Notes: generated by a model from the letters alone, not told the origin. Positions 1 to 10,524 are shown, counted from the stretch's first letter. The stretch: 28,997 bases of DNA from CAISIP01 sp043759735 (GCA_043759735.1 JAYUQC010000150.1:1-28997), one strand, 5' to 3'. Program-made: numbers and translations.

Positions 1-2241
1 TGGCCCTTGCAGCACATCGGCGACGTTGAGGCCATAGCGCGCGGCTGCTGCCCGGTTGATCGACACGTCGATATAGCGCCCGCCAGAAAGCCGTTCGGCA
101 AGTGCCGAGCTGATCCCCGGCACGGTCTTTGCCACCGCTTCGATTTCCCGCGCGGTGCGATCGATCTCTTCGAGGTTCGCACCCGACACCTTGATGCCGA
201 TCGGGCTTTTGATACCGGTCGCCAGCATGTCGATCCGGTTGCGGATCGGCGGCACCCAGATGTTGGAGAGGCCCGGTACCCGGACGATGCGATCGAGTTC
301 CTCGACCAGCTTGTCCTGCGTCATGCCGGGCCGCCATTGTTCGCGTGGCTTGAACTGGATCGTGGTCTCGAACATCTCCAGCGGCGCCGGGTCGGTGGCC
401 GTTTCGGCGCGCCCGGCCTTGCCGTAGACGCGCGCCACCTCGGGCACGGTGCGGATCAGCCGGTCTGTCTGCTGCAACAACTCGCCGGCCTTGCCCGCCG
501 ACAAGCCGGGCAGCGCCGAGGGCATGTACAACAGGTCACCCTCGTCCAGCGGCGGCATGAACTCGCCGCCGATGTGCTGCAAGGGCCACAGACTGGCCGC
601 CAGGGCCACGACGGCAACTGCCACCGTCAACTTGGGCACTTTGAGCACCAGGTTCAGCAGCGGGCGGTACGCCGCGATCAGCAGTCGGTTCAGCGGGTTG
701 GCCTGCTCGTGCGGGATACGGCCGCGAATCAGGTAGCCCATCAGCACCGGAATCAGCGTGGCCGACAAGCCGGCTGCCGCCGCCATGGCGTAGGTCTTGG
801 TGAAGGCCAGGGGCGCAAACAGCCGCCCTTCCTGCGCCTCCAGGGTGAACACCGGAATGAACGAGAGCGTGATGATCAACAGCGAGAAGAACAACGCCGG
901 CCCGACTTCGACCGCCGCATCGCCGATCACCTGCCAGCGCGCTTCACCGCGCAGGTTCTCGCCCGGATGCGCATGGCCCCAACGCTCCAGGTGCTTGTGG
1001 GCGTTCTCGATCATCACCACCGCAGCGTCGACCATGGCGCCGATCGCAATGGCAATGCCGCCCAGCGACATGATGTTGGCATTGACACCCTGGTAGCGCA
1101 TCACGATGAACGCTACCAGGATGCCCAGCGGCAGCGAAACGATGGCCACGAAGGCCGATCGCAGATGAAACAGAAAGACGAAGCAGACCAGCGCGACAAC
1201 CAGAAACTCTTCCAGCAGCTTGGTGCCCAGGTTCTGCACCGCGCGCTCGATCAATCCGGAGCGGTCGTACACCGGCACGATCTCGACGCCCTTGGGCAGG
1301 CTGCCCCGCAATTGCGCGAGCTTGTGCTTGACCGCGGCAATCGTCTCCAGCGCATTCTTGCCCGAACGCATCACGATCACGCCGCCGGCAGCCTCGCCCT
1401 CGCCGTCGAGTTCGCCAATGCCCCGGCGCATGTCCGGTCCGACCTGGATACGGGCCACATCACGCAGTCGCACCGACACTCCCGCATCGGTGCCTTGCAG
1501 CGGCACCTGGCGAAAATCCTCCAGCGTCTTGAGGTAACCCGAGACGCGCACCATGTACTCGGCCTCGCCCAGTTCGAGCACCGAGCCGCCGCTCTCCTGG
1601 TTGGCACGGCGCAAGGCCTCGACGACGCGGGTGTGCGGAATCCGATAGGCCGCCAGTTTGTCCGGGTCGAGCAGCACCTGGTACTGGCGCACCATGCCGC
1701 CGACCGACGCGACCTCGGCCACGTTGGGGACCGACTTGAGCTCGAACTTGAGGAACCAGTCCTGCAGCGCGCGCAGCTGGGACACATCCAGCGATCCGCT
1801 ACGATCGACCAGCGCATACTGGTAGATCCATCCGACACCGGTCGCATCGGGTCCCAGCTGCGCCTTGGCGTTGGCCGGCAACCGTGCCTGCACCTGGTTC
1901 AGGTATTCCAGCACCCGCGAACGGGCCCAGTACAGGTCGGTTCCGTCCTCGAACAGCACATAGACGAAGCTGTCGCCGAAGAACGAATAGCCGCGCACCG
2001 TCTTGGCGCCAGGCACCGACAGCATCGTCGTCGTCATCGGGTAGGTGACCTGATCCTCGACGATGCGCGGCGCCTGGCCGGGGTAGGTGGTGCGGATGAT
2101 CACCTGCACATCCGACAGGTCGGGCAGCGCATCGAGCGGCGTGCGGATGACCGAGATCACGCCCCAGGCACTGACCATCAACGTGGCCAGCAATACGAGA
2201 AAACGATTACCGATCGACCAGCGGATCAAGCCGGCGATCAT
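1..2241 (-). CDS. cusA: CusA-type Cu(I)/Ag(I) efflux RND pump, N-terminal 747 codons (cut by window edge)
   Basis: Inner-membrane proton-driven pump of the tripartite CusCBA system, which exports monovalent copper and silver from periplasm or cytoplasm. The ATG (2241-2239) overlaps the cusB stop as ATGA, so translation is probably coupled. About 70% of a usual ~1040-residue protein is present; the C-terminus lies beyond base 1. The reading starts MIAGLIRWSIGNRF. TM4 carries GAMVDAAVV with Asp405, the expected proton-relay residue. Three methionines fall at 573 (GDLLYM), 623 (LEMFETTI) and 672 (IDMLATGIKS), the same numbers as the copper-binding triad of E. coli CusA. This argues for Cu/Ag rather than the divalent-metal CzcA subgroup. 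The only oddity is that the opposite strand is also open over most of this gene, a high-GC shadow. Confidence 0.96.
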   Translation of the reverse strand, partial: MIAGLIRWSIGNRFLVLLATLMVSAWGVISVIRTPLDALPDLSDVQVIIRTTYPGQAPRIVEDQVTYPMTTTMLSVPGAKTVRGYSFFGDSFVYVLFEDGTDLYWARSRVLEYLNQVQARLPANAKAQLGPDATGVGWIYQYALVDRSGSLDVSQLRALQDWFLKFELKSVPNVAEVASVGGMVRQYQVLLDPDKLAAYRIPHTRVVEALRRANQESGGSVLELGEAEYMVRVSGYLKTLEDFRQVPLQGTDAGVSVRLRDVARIQVGPDMRRGIGELDGEGEAAGGVIVMRSGKNALETIAAVKHKLAQLRGSLPKGVEIVPVYDRSGLIERAVQNLGTKLLEEFLVVALVCFVFLFHLRSAFVAIVSLPLGILVAFIVMRYQGVNANIMSLGGIAIAIGAMVDAAVVMIENAHKHLERWGHAHPGENLRGEARWQVIGDAAVEVGPALFFSLLIITLSFIPVFTLEAQEGRLFAPLAFTKTYAMAAAAGLSATLIPVLMGYLIRGRIPHEQANPLNRLLIAAYRPLLNLVLKVPKLTVAVAVVALAASLWPLQHIGGEFMPPLDEGDLLYMPSALPGLSAGKAGELLQQTDRLIRTVPEVARVYGKAGRAETATDPAPLEMFETTIQFKPREQWRPGMTQDKLVEELDRIVRVPGLSNIWVPPIRNRIDMLATGIKSPIGIKVSGANLEEIDRTAREIEAVAKTVPGISSALAERLSGGRYIDVSINRAAAARYGLNVADVLQGP

Positions 2242-3887
2242 GGTTTCTTTCCAGGGGCCGCGGGCACTGCTGCTGCGCCTGGCCGTTGGGGATCGGGCGC
2301 GCGCAGGCGCACGCTGGCCAACTGCGGCAAACCATCGGCATCCATGCCGAACGAGAAATCCACCGTATCACCGACCGCCACACCCCGCGGCGCGCCGGCG
2401 CGCGGCAGCTTGAAATTCATCGTCATCGAACCCCACTTCAGCGACGGGATCGGTCCGTGCGACAAGGTCAGGCTGTCGCGCCCGATCGCCTCGACCCGAC
2501 CCTCGCCCACATGCTGCGCGGCGGCCGCGGCAACGGGCGCAGGTTCCGCGTTGAGCCGGGCCTCGACCCCTTTCAGGCTCGCCTCCGAATCGATCAGAAA
2601 CTGCGACGACACCACCACCCGCTGGCCGGCCTGCAAGCCCTTGGTGACTTCCGTCTGTCCGCCAGTCTCGATGCCGATCACCACCTCGGCCGGCCGGAAA
2701 CGGCCCTCCGGCAGGGCCAACATCACCAGCGTGCGCCTGCCGGTCTGGATGATGGCCTCGGTCGGCACCACCAGCGCCCGGCCACCCCGCATGTCCATGA
2801 ACTGCATCTGCACGAACATGCCCGGCACCAGCCGCCCGCCCGGGTTGGCCAGTTCCATACGCGCCTTCACGGTCCGGGTTGCGGCATCCACATCCGGCAA
2901 CAGGGCCTGCACGCGCCCGGTAAACCGGACGCCGGGGATGGCCGGTGTCGTCGCAACCACCTTGGCGCCGGGTCGCAGCAAGGCAGCCTGGCTTTCCGGC
3001 ACTTCGCCCTGCGCCCAGACGCTGGCGGTGCCGTTGATGCGAAACAGCGTCGCGCCGGCCATGACCACCATGCCCTCGCGCACCATCAGTTCAGTCACGA
3101 CGCCGCCGATCGGCGCCGTCAATGCAAACCGCGGCTGGGTCTGCCCGCTGCGTTCCACCGCGGCGATCTGCGCCTCGGCCATGCCGACCTGGCGCATGCG
3201 CTGGCGCGCGCCATCGATCAGGCCCGCGATATCCGTACCCTGCATCCGGCGCACCGACAAAAACTCCTCCTGCGCGGCGATCCACTCCGGCACATAGATC
3301 TCGGCCAGCAGCTGGCCCGCCTGCACCCGGTCCAGTGTTGCGCGCACCAGCAGTTTCTCGACATAACCGGCTGCCCGCGCCTGCACGATGACCTGGTCGC
3401 GCTCGTTCCAGACGATGGATCCGACGGCCGTCACCTCGGGGGCCAACAGCGCCTCGACCACCTCGGCGCTGCGCAGCCCCAGGTTCTGCTGGATGCGCGG
3501 GCTCACCGCAACGCTGCTGGCATCGGCGTTACCCGCATCGGCGTACACCGGTACCAGCATCATGTCCATGAACGGCGACTTGGCCGGCTTGTCGAATTTG
3601 TTGCCGGGCACCATCGGGTCGTAGTAGTACAACACCGTGCGGCCGGTCGCCGGGTCGACGTCGCCGGCCTTGATGCCGCTGCCGATGTGGCGCCGGGTCG
3701 CCGCTTCGCCCTGCGCGATGCCTTGCGGCAAGGCCTGCGGGGCGGGCTGCGAGCCAGCGGGCGATACGACGCCCACAGCAGGCAGCTGCGCCATGCCGCG
3801 TTGCACACCCAGGCGGTACAGCGCGTAACCGGTCCCTGCCAAGGCGAAGGCGGCGATAAAACTGATCAGTCCCGTCATCTTCTTCAT
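2238..3887 (-). CDS. cusB: CusB-type periplasmic adaptor with fused C-terminal CusF-like copper domain
   Basis: Membrane-fusion protein of 549 residues that links the CusA pump to the CusC channel and passes metal to it. The start at 3887 (MKKMTGLISF) overlaps the cusC stop as ATGA; the open frame upstream of it lies inside cusC. Residues 5-25 form an N-terminal membrane anchor or signal. Residues ~81-116 hold a heavy-metal-binding segment (YYYDPM, then KSPFMDMMLVPVY). The barrel-sandwich and beta-barrel adaptor region follows (~130-430). Residues ~462-530 match the small metallochaperone CusF: His477, Trp485, Met488 and Met490 have the same spacing as CusF His36-Trp44-Met47-Met49. In E. coli CusF is a separate gene, so here chaperone and adaptor are one polypeptide. 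The tail is Ala/Pro-rich. Confidence 0.95.
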   Translation of the reverse strand: MKKMTGLISFIAAFALAGTGYALYRLGVQRGMAQLPAVGVVSPAGSQPAPQALPQGIAQGEAATRRHIGSGIKAGDVDPATGRTVLYYYDPMVPGNKFDKPAKSPFMDMMLVPVYADAGNADASSVAVSPRIQQNLGLRSAEVVEALLAPEVTAVGSIVWNERDQVIVQARAAGYVEKLLVRATLDRVQAGQLLAEIYVPEWIAAQEEFLSVRRMQGTDIAGLIDGARQRMRQVGMAEAQIAAVERSGQTQPRFALTAPIGGVVTELMVREGMVVMAGATLFRINGTASVWAQGEVPESQAALLRPGAKVVATTPAIPGVRFTGRVQALLPDVDAATRTVKARMELANPGGRLVPGMFVQMQFMDMRGGRALVVPTEAIIQTGRRTLVMLALPEGRFRPAEVVIGIETGGQTEVTKGLQAGQRVVVSSQFLIDSEASLKGVEARLNAEPAPVAAAAAQHVGEGRVEAIGRDSLTLSHGPIPSLKWGSMTMNFKLPRAGAPRGVAVGDTVDFSFGMDADGLPQLASVRLRAPDPQRPGAAAVPAAPGKKP

Positions 3888-5176
3888 GGCTTTTGCTCCG
3901 TGCGTGCAGACAAGTCCAGATCGGACGGAAGAAGGAACTCCACACCCGCCCACAGGGACGCGGTTTCCATCTCCAGGCGCAGGCGGTCGATGGCGGTATC
4001 GATCTCCATGCGCCGGGCTTCCAGTACCGAGGCCAAAGGCCCCGTGCCGCCACGATAGGAGGCCAAGGTGGCGCGGGTACGCTCGCGCGCCAGTGGCATC
4101 AAGGTGCCGTCGAATAGCGCGAGCCGTTGCTGGTTGCCATGCCACGACGCAAGCATGACGCGTGCTTGCGCAACCAGTTCGCGCAGCGCTTCGGCGCGCT
4201 CTTCTCGCCGCTGCTCCACCACGGCCAGGGCGCCGGCGAGTTCGCGGTCCTGGCGATTCGCCTGATCCCATTGCAAAGGCAGCGACAGGTTGACTGACAC
4301 CATATTGGAGTAAGCAGGGCCGCGTTTGCTGAACATCACCTCCAGGCTCCAGTCAGCGCGTTTGCCGGTTCGCGCAATCTCGGCCTGGGCCAAGGCTATG
4401 GCCACCTGGCGATCCAGTTGGACCATGCGCGGGTGGTGTTCCAGTTGAACATCCAGAGTGGGCAGCATCAGACGCAATCGGTCTGTGGCAGGGGGCAACG
4501 CCAATGGTTGCTCCGCATCGGCACCAATCCAGCGCGCCAATTGCGTACGCGCCGTCGCAATCCGCAGTTGGGTTTGCAGTACCTCGTCGTCGATCCGTGC
4601 CACGGCCGAACGCGCAGCGAACAGATCGGCTTGCGCCCCCCGCCCGCCGCGGTAGGCTGCATCCGCTGCATCGACCTGCAATGACGCTTCGGTCCGTTGC
4701 ACGGCCAGCGCGTCGCGCAGCCGCTCCCAATAGTGGAGTTCCAGCCAGGCAACGGCCGTGCTGCGGCGAAGGTCCAGCAGCGCAACCGCGCGACCTGCCG
4801 CGCCGGCATCGGCTTCCCGGTCAAAGCGCGCCGCCCGCGCCGCCCGCTTGTCCGATCGGGTGAACTCCTGCATCACCCCGACCGAACGCATGGTCATGAA
4901 ATCACGCGTCAGCGAGAACCGATCCGGGCCATCGACCGGCAGGTTGGTGATGCCCGCCCGCAGGACCGGGTCGGGCAATTGCCCTGCCGCAATGGCCATC
5001 GCGCGCGCAGCCTGCACGGCGGCGTCCTGGGCGGGCAACTGGCGCGACCTGGCCTGTGCGCGCTGCAACGCGGACTCCAGCGTCAACGCAGCCTGCGCCT
5101 GCGCGGCCGCCACCCAACAACAGGCACACACCAGCAGGCACTGACACCGCCAGCGCGCCATGCAACGAATTGACAT
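3884..5176 (-). CDS. cusC: CusC/TolC-family outer-membrane efflux protein
   Basis: Outer-membrane channel component (430 residues) of the Cus tripartite pump. The start at 5176 is preceded by a good ribosome site (AAGGAG, 6-nt spacing), which excludes the longer open frame upstream. Residues 1 to ~30 form a signal peptide ending AAAQAQA. The rest is the Ala/Leu/Gln/Arg-rich helical repeat pattern of the OEP family: two OEP segments with coiled-coil stretches (LESALQRAQARSRQ, ALREL) and short beta segments such as SNMVSVNLSLPLQW. It is slightly shorter than E. coli CusC (~457) and has no clear lipobox cysteine at the cleavage site. It is read first of the three coupled pump genes. Family assignment is firm; the CusC name rests on the CusB/CusA neighbours. 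Confidence 0.92.
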   Translation of the reverse strand: MSIRCMARWRCQCLLVCACCWVAAAQAQAALTLESALQRAQARSRQLPAQDAAVQAARAMAIAAGQLPDPVLRAGITNLPVDGPDRFSLTRDFMTMRSVGVMQEFTRSDKRAARAARFDREADAGAAGRAVALLDLRRSTAVAWLELHYWERLRDALAVQRTEASLQVDAADAAYRGGRGAQADLFAARSAVARIDDEVLQTQLRIATARTQLARWIGADAEQPLALPPATDRLRLMLPTLDVQLEHHPRMVQLDRQVAIALAQAEIARTGKRADWSLEVMFSKRGPAYSNMVSVNLSLPLQWDQANRQDRELAGALAVVEQRREERAEALRELVAQARVMLASWHGNQQRLALFDGTLMPLARERTRATLASYRGGTGPLASVLEARRMEIDTAIDRLRLEMETASLWAGVEFLLPSDLDLSARTEQKP

Positions 5177-5258
5177 GCTTTTCTCCTTCAGACGAACCCG
5201 GTTTGTCGAACCCACGCGCACCTTGATCGACCGCTCAGGTCGCCAACCAGGGCAGGGG

Positions 5259-5288
5259 CTTATCGACAGGCGAGCCATTCCGGGTCAA
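5259..5288 (-). promoter_or_regulatory. Candidate sigma-70 promoter upstream of cusC
   Basis: On the minus strand TTGACC (5288-5283) is followed after 18 nt by GATAAG (5264-5259), then about 80 nt of leader to the cusC ATG. The -35 match is good and the -10 is mediocre. It lies in the 141-nt gap between the small secreted-protein gene and cusC, so it could give cusCBA its own transcript. This rests on pattern matching only. Confidence 0.3.
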
Positions 5289-5317
5289 GGCCCGGCGGCC
5301 GGTTGTCTAGCGGAGAT

Positions 5318-5761
5318 TCAGGTTCTGCGCACGCAGTGCAGGATTGCGTGCGGGGGCGATGCCAGAGCCAGCGCGCTGGCCATGGACGCCGATGCGCGCC
5401 GCGACGGCGGCGCGACGACGGTCGGGGGTTTCACCCCATACAAGGCCGACAAAACCACTGCCGGCACGACGACGGCGGAACTCTGGTCACCCTGGGTGCC
5501 GACCTTGCAATGCTCGGCGCACAGAATGTCCTGCCCATAGGCCGACAGGCTTTCCATCGAAGCACAGTCAGGCGGATGCCCCGCATCGGTCACCGCCAAG
5601 CCGATGTCCGAAACAGCCTGGGTTGCGGCACGCGCCGCGATGAATGTACTTTGCTCTGCGCGGGCGAACGCCATGCAGGCATGGGACATGATGGCCCACT
5701 GCGCCAATACCAGCATGACAATCAGGCTTCTGGCGACATGCCGCAGCGGGCCTCGCGTCAT
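5318..5761 (-). CDS. Small secreted Cys/His-containing protein heading the cus operon, family not recognised
   Basis: A 147-residue protein starting MTRGPLRHVARSL; a GGAG lies 9 nt upstream of this ATG. A TTG five codons earlier is also in frame. Residues ~9-30 form a hydrophobic signal or anchor (SLIVMLVLAQWAIM), so the protein is probably periplasmic or membrane-anchored. It carries scattered cysteines: one after the signal (SHACM), PPDCASM, a CxxxC (ILCAEHC) and one near the end (ILHCVRRT), plus His and Met. The centre is Val/Ala-rich (SSAVVVPAVVLSAL). It lies 141 nt upstream of cusC on the same strand, suggesting a metal-related role such as periplasmic copper binding. Position and Cys/His content are seen; the function is guesswork. 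I do not recognise a named family. Confidence 0.7.
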   Translation of the reverse strand: MTRGPLRHVARSLIVMLVLAQWAIMSHACMAFARAEQSTFIAARAATQAVSDIGLAVTDAGHPPDCASMESLSAYGQDILCAEHCKVGTQGDQSSAVVVPAVVLSALYGVKPPTVVAPPSRRASASMASALALASPPHAILHCVRRT

Positions 5762-5916
5762 CGCGACGGACTCCAAACACGCTGCCCGCGATCAGCACCG
5801 CCCGCGGGCAAGGCGCAAGGCGCATTGCGGCCGCCATGGGTCAGGTCAGAAGGGTTTGGCATGGAAGATTGGAGTGGCCGTTGGAGGTTCGAGCAGCTTG
5901 GGCGATCAGAGTTCCC

Positions 5917-5945
5917 GATTCTATCGATCAGGCTGCGACAGTCGC
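5917..5945 (-). promoter_or_regulatory. Possible regulated promoter of the cus operon with an 11-bp palindrome
   Basis: The 196-nt gap upstream of the small secreted-protein gene contains the perfect palindrome GCGAC-A-GTCGC (5935-5945). On the minus strand TAGAAT (5923-5918) lies downstream of it and could be a -10. No good -35 is present, which would suit a promoter needing an activator. I see no clear CueR or CusR consensus. The lysR gene ends 13 bases away. Confidence 0.25.
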
Positions 5946-5957
5946 TCGACCTTGCCG

Positions 5958-6866
5958 TCACAACACACGCAGCCACCATTCACCCTCGAACTCGGCGGCC
6001 AGCCAATCAATCAAATGGCTGACCTTGGTTGGCACCAGTTTAGGCGACGGGAACACCGCATGCAAATCCTGCGCCGGCAGCGCATGGTCGGCCAACACCT
6101 GGCGCACGGTGCCGCTGGCCACGGACGGTCCGGCCACATACCAGGGCAAAATTGCCAGCCCCAGGCCGGCGATGCTGGCATCGAGTACTGCAGACAGGCT
6201 GTTGGAACGCAAAGGGCCCTTCACCGGCACCGCGTGTTCCTTGCCGCCCGGCGGTGTCAGGCTCCAGCGGGCGTCACCCTGAACGCTGCTGTAGATCAGG
6301 CAATCGTGACGGGCCAGGTCACTTGCCTCGCGCAGCGCGCCCCGCGTTTGAAGGTAGTCGGGGGCGGCCACCATGAGCCAGGGATTGATGCCCAGGTAGC
6401 GCGCGCCCAGCGTCGAGTCGGCCAGGCGCCCCATGCGCAGCGCGACATCCACGCCCTGCTCGACGAGATTGACATACCGATCGTCAAAACTCAGATCCAC
6501 CACGATCTTCGGATTGCGGCGCATGTAGCGCAGCAACAGCGGAACCATCACGCGCCGGCCGAACGCCACTGAGGTGCTGATGCGCAGCGTGCCACCGATC
6601 TCGCTCTGCACCAGTGTGGCCAGATTCTCGGCGTCGTCGATGGCGCGGGCAATGGTCAGGCAGCGCTCGTAGTACAGACGGCCGACCTCGGTCGGCGTCA
6701 CACCCCGGGTGGAGCGGTGCAGCAAGCGCGCGCCCAGGCGCCGTTCAGTGGCTGCCAGCGCCTTGGTTGCGGTCGGCTGCGTAATGCCCAGTTCGGCAGC
6801 GCCACGGCTGAAGCTGCCGGTCTCGACAACGCGAATGAACAGTTGCAGGCTGGAGACGCCATCCAT
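5958..6866 (-). CDS. LysR-family transcriptional regulator, probable regulator of gcl-hyi-glxR
   Basis: A 302-residue regulator of normal LysR length. Residues ~1-60 form the winged helix-turn-helix (LQLFIRVVETGSFSRGAAEL, then GITQPTATKALAATERRLG). Residues ~90-300 form the periplasmic-binding-protein-like effector domain (GTLRISTSVAFGRR, DVALRMG, GLGLAILPWYVA). The subtype resembles the CrgA/DsdC-like group that begins MDGVSSLQLF. It is divergent from gcl, with 122 nt between the start codons, the classic arrangement for a LysR protein controlling its neighbour and itself. A perfect palindrome with T-N11-A lies in that gap. The inducer is not visible from sequence; glyoxylate or a related metabolite is an inference from the neighbours. 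Confidence 0.92.
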   Translation of the reverse strand: MDGVSSLQLFIRVVETGSFSRGAAELGITQPTATKALAATERRLGARLLHRSTRGVTPTEVGRLYYERCLTIARAIDDAENLATLVQSEIGGTLRISTSVAFGRRVMVPLLLRYMRRNPKIVVDLSFDDRYVNLVEQGVDVALRMGRLADSTLGARYLGINPWLMVAAPDYLQTRGALREASDLARHDCLIYSSVQGDARWSLTPPGGKEHAVPVKGPLRSNSLSAVLDASIAGLGLAILPWYVAGPSVASGTVRQVLADHALPAQDLHAVFPSPKLVPTKVSHLIDWLAAEFEGEWWLRVL

Positions 6867-6892
6867 GCGCGACTGTACCGCGATCCGGCCCC

Positions 6893-6913
6893 ACTATTCC
6901 ACCACGGAATAGT
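6893..6913. promoter_or_regulatory. 21-bp perfect palindrome, probable LysR operator
   Basis: ACTATTCC - ACCAC - GGAATAGT: two perfect 8-bp arms around 5 bp. It contains the T-N11-A core (TTCC-N5-GGAA) that LysR-type regulators favour. It begins 27 bp from the lysR start codon and ends 75 bp from the gcl start codon, so a bound protein could repress lysR and activate gcl. Confidence 0.7.
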
Positions 6914-6988
6914 TGTTATCGACGGACTGGCGTTCACAGACGAGCCACGCCGAACGAACATCGCAGGCAACAGTTCAAGGAGCGATTC

Positions 6989-8779
<1,791 letters not shown>

Positions 8780-8792
8780 ACGGAGAACCAAC

Positions 8793-9593
8793 ATGCCCCG
8801 ATTTGCCGCCAACCTGACGATGCTCTTTACCGAGCACCCTTTCCTGGACCGTTTCGCGCAGGCCGCCATGGCCGACTTCACGGCCGTTGAGTTCCTGTTC
8901 CCGTACGCCTGGCCGGCCGAAGAAATCAAACAACGGCTCGATGCCCACGCGCTCAAATTGGTGCTGCACAACCTGCCCGCCGGCGACTGGGACGCGGGCG
9001 AACGCGGCATTGCCTGCCACCCCGCGCGCGTGGCGGAGTTTCAAGATGGCGTAGCCAAGGCCATCGGCTATGCCCAGGTTTTGGGTGTGCCCCAGCTCAA
9101 CTGCCTGGCCGGCAAGGCGCCCGCCGGGGTGGCCGCCGACGTGCAGCGCAAGACCCTGGTCGAAAACCTGCGATATGCGGCCGCCGAGCTCAAACGGGTG
9201 GGGCTCAAACTGCTGATCGAGCCGATCAACACATTCGACATTCCCGGCTTTTACCTCAGCGGCACGGCGCAGGCCTTGTCGATCCTGGACGAGGTCGGCG
9301 CCGACAACGCCACCCTGCAGTACGACATCTACCACATGCAGCGCATGGAAGGCGAGTTGGCTGCAACAATGCAAAAGAACCTGGCACGCATCGGCCATCT
9401 ACAGCTGGCCGACAACCCCGGACGCAATGAGCCGGGCAGCGGCGAGATCAACTACGCCTTCCTGTTCGCCCACCTGGACCGCATCGGCTACGACGGCTGG
9501 ATCGGCTGCGAATACAAGCCCGCGACCACCACACAAGCGGGCCTGGGATGGCGCCAACAAATGGTCACGTCATCCAATCCGGACCATCCCTGA
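8793..9593 (+). CDS. hyi: Hydroxypyruvate isomerase
   Basis: TIM-barrel sugar-isomerase-like enzyme (266 residues) interconverting hydroxypyruvate and tartronate semialdehyde in the glycerate pathway. The start MPRFAANLTMLFTE has GGAG 8 nt upstream. Glu143 (LLIEPINTFD) and Glu240 (GCEYKP) occupy the positions of the two metal-binding glutamates of the family, and QYDIYHMQRMEG is the usual central motif. It lies between gcl and glxR, with 13 and 25 nt gaps, in one operon. The related OtnI (2-oxo-tetronate isomerase) family is similar in sequence, but the gcl/glxR neighbours favour Hyi. Confidence 0.95.
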   Translation: MPRFAANLTMLFTEHPFLDRFAQAAMADFTAVEFLFPYAWPAEEIKQRLDAHALKLVLHNLPAGDWDAGERGIACHPARVAEFQDGVAKAIGYAQVLGVPQLNCLAGKAPAGVAADVQRKTLVENLRYAAAELKRVGLKLLIEPINTFDIPGFYLSGTAQALSILDEVGADNATLQYDIYHMQRMEGELAATMQKNLARIGHLQLADNPGRNEPGSGEINYAFLFAHLDRIGYDGWIGCEYKPATTTQAGLGWRQQMVTSSNPDHP

Positions 9594-9618
9594 TTTCAAC
9601 AACAGAAGGATCAGCACA

Positions 9619-10524
9619 GTGACCAACATGCCTCTCAAAATCGGCTTCATCGGACTGGGCATCATGGGAACGCCGATGGCGGGCCATCTCATCCGGGCGG
9701 GCCATCAGCTGTTCGTCCATACCCGCGGAAAGACGCCAGCGGAGATTGCGGCCAGCAGCGCTACCCCGTGTCCTGATGCCAAGGGCGTCGCGCAGCGCGC
9801 CGACATCATCATCACCATGCTGCCGGACACGCCTGACGTGGGCCGGGTTCTGTTTGGCGAAAACGGTGTCGCCCAAGGCCTGAGCGCCGGCAAGACGGTG
9901 GTCGACATGTCCTCTATCTCGCCGGTCGAAACCAAGCAATATGCGAAAAAAATCGAGGCGCTGGGCTGCGACTATCTGGACGCGCCGGTGTCCGGCGGCG
10001 ATGTTGGCGCCCGGAACGCGGCGCTGTCTATCATGGTGGGCGGCATGCCCGCGGTGTTCGAGCGCATCAAGCCGGTGTTCGAGCTGTTGGGCAAGAACAT
10101 CACGCTGGTGGGCGCCAGTGGTGACGGCCAGACGTGCAAGGTCGCCAATCAGATTGTCGTGGCCCTCACCATCAACGCGGTTGCAGAAGGCCTGTTGTTC
10201 GCGGCCAAGGCCGGGGCCGATCCGGCCACGGTGCGGCAAGCCCTGATGGGAGGCTTGGCGACCTCGCGCATCCTGGACATCCTGGGTGAACGCATGGTCA
10301 AGCGCAGTGTCGAACCGGGCTTTCGCATTGCATTGCACCAGAAGGACTTGAACCTCGCATTGGGAGCGGCCAAGTCACTGGGCCTGGCCCTGCCCGGCAC
10401 GTCGATCGCGCAGCAATTGTTCAGCGCCTGCGTTTCGCACGGCGGCGCGGCTTGGGACCACTCGGGTATGGTGCGCGCGCTGGAAAAATTGTCGAACTTC
10501 GAGATCGGCCAGAAGGCCGCCTGA
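9619..10524 (+). CDS. glxR: Tartronate semialdehyde reductase (2-hydroxy-3-oxopropionate reductase)
   Basis: NAD(P)H-dependent beta-hydroxyacid dehydrogenase (301 residues) reducing tartronate semialdehyde to D-glycerate. I chose the GTG at 9619 (MTNMPLKIGFIG) because AAGGA lies 8 nt upstream; the ATG at 9628 would be 17 nt from it. The N-terminal Rossmann fold has GFIGLGIMGTPMAG. The substrate motif is DAPVSGGDVGA. Catalytic Lys174 lies in GQTCKVANQIVV (Lys171 if counted from the ATG). The C-terminal helical domain ends at IGQKAA. It is the last gene of the gcl operon. No glycerate kinase or hydroxypyruvate reductase follows in this window; the next gene is a broken regulator on the other strand. 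Confidence 0.96.
   Translation: MTNMPLKIGFIGLGIMGTPMAGHLIRAGHQLFVHTRGKTPAEIAASSATPCPDAKGVAQRADIIITMLPDTPDVGRVLFGENGVAQGLSAGKTVVDMSSISPVETKQYAKKIEALGCDYLDAPVSGGDVGARNAALSIMVGGMPAVFERIKPVFELLGKNITLVGASGDGQTCKVANQIVVALTINAVAEGLLFAAKAGADPATVRQALMGGLATSRILDILGERMVKRSVEPGFRIALHQKDLNLALGAAKSLGLALPGTSIAQQLFSACVSHGGAAWDHSGMVRALEKLSNFEIGQKAA

Noticed and set aside
7..3297. A 1096-codon open frame on the plus strand
   Set aside because: It is antisense to cusA and cusB, whose catalytic and metal-binding residues are all in place. The Arg/His/Gln-rich product has no domain and is a high-GC shadow.
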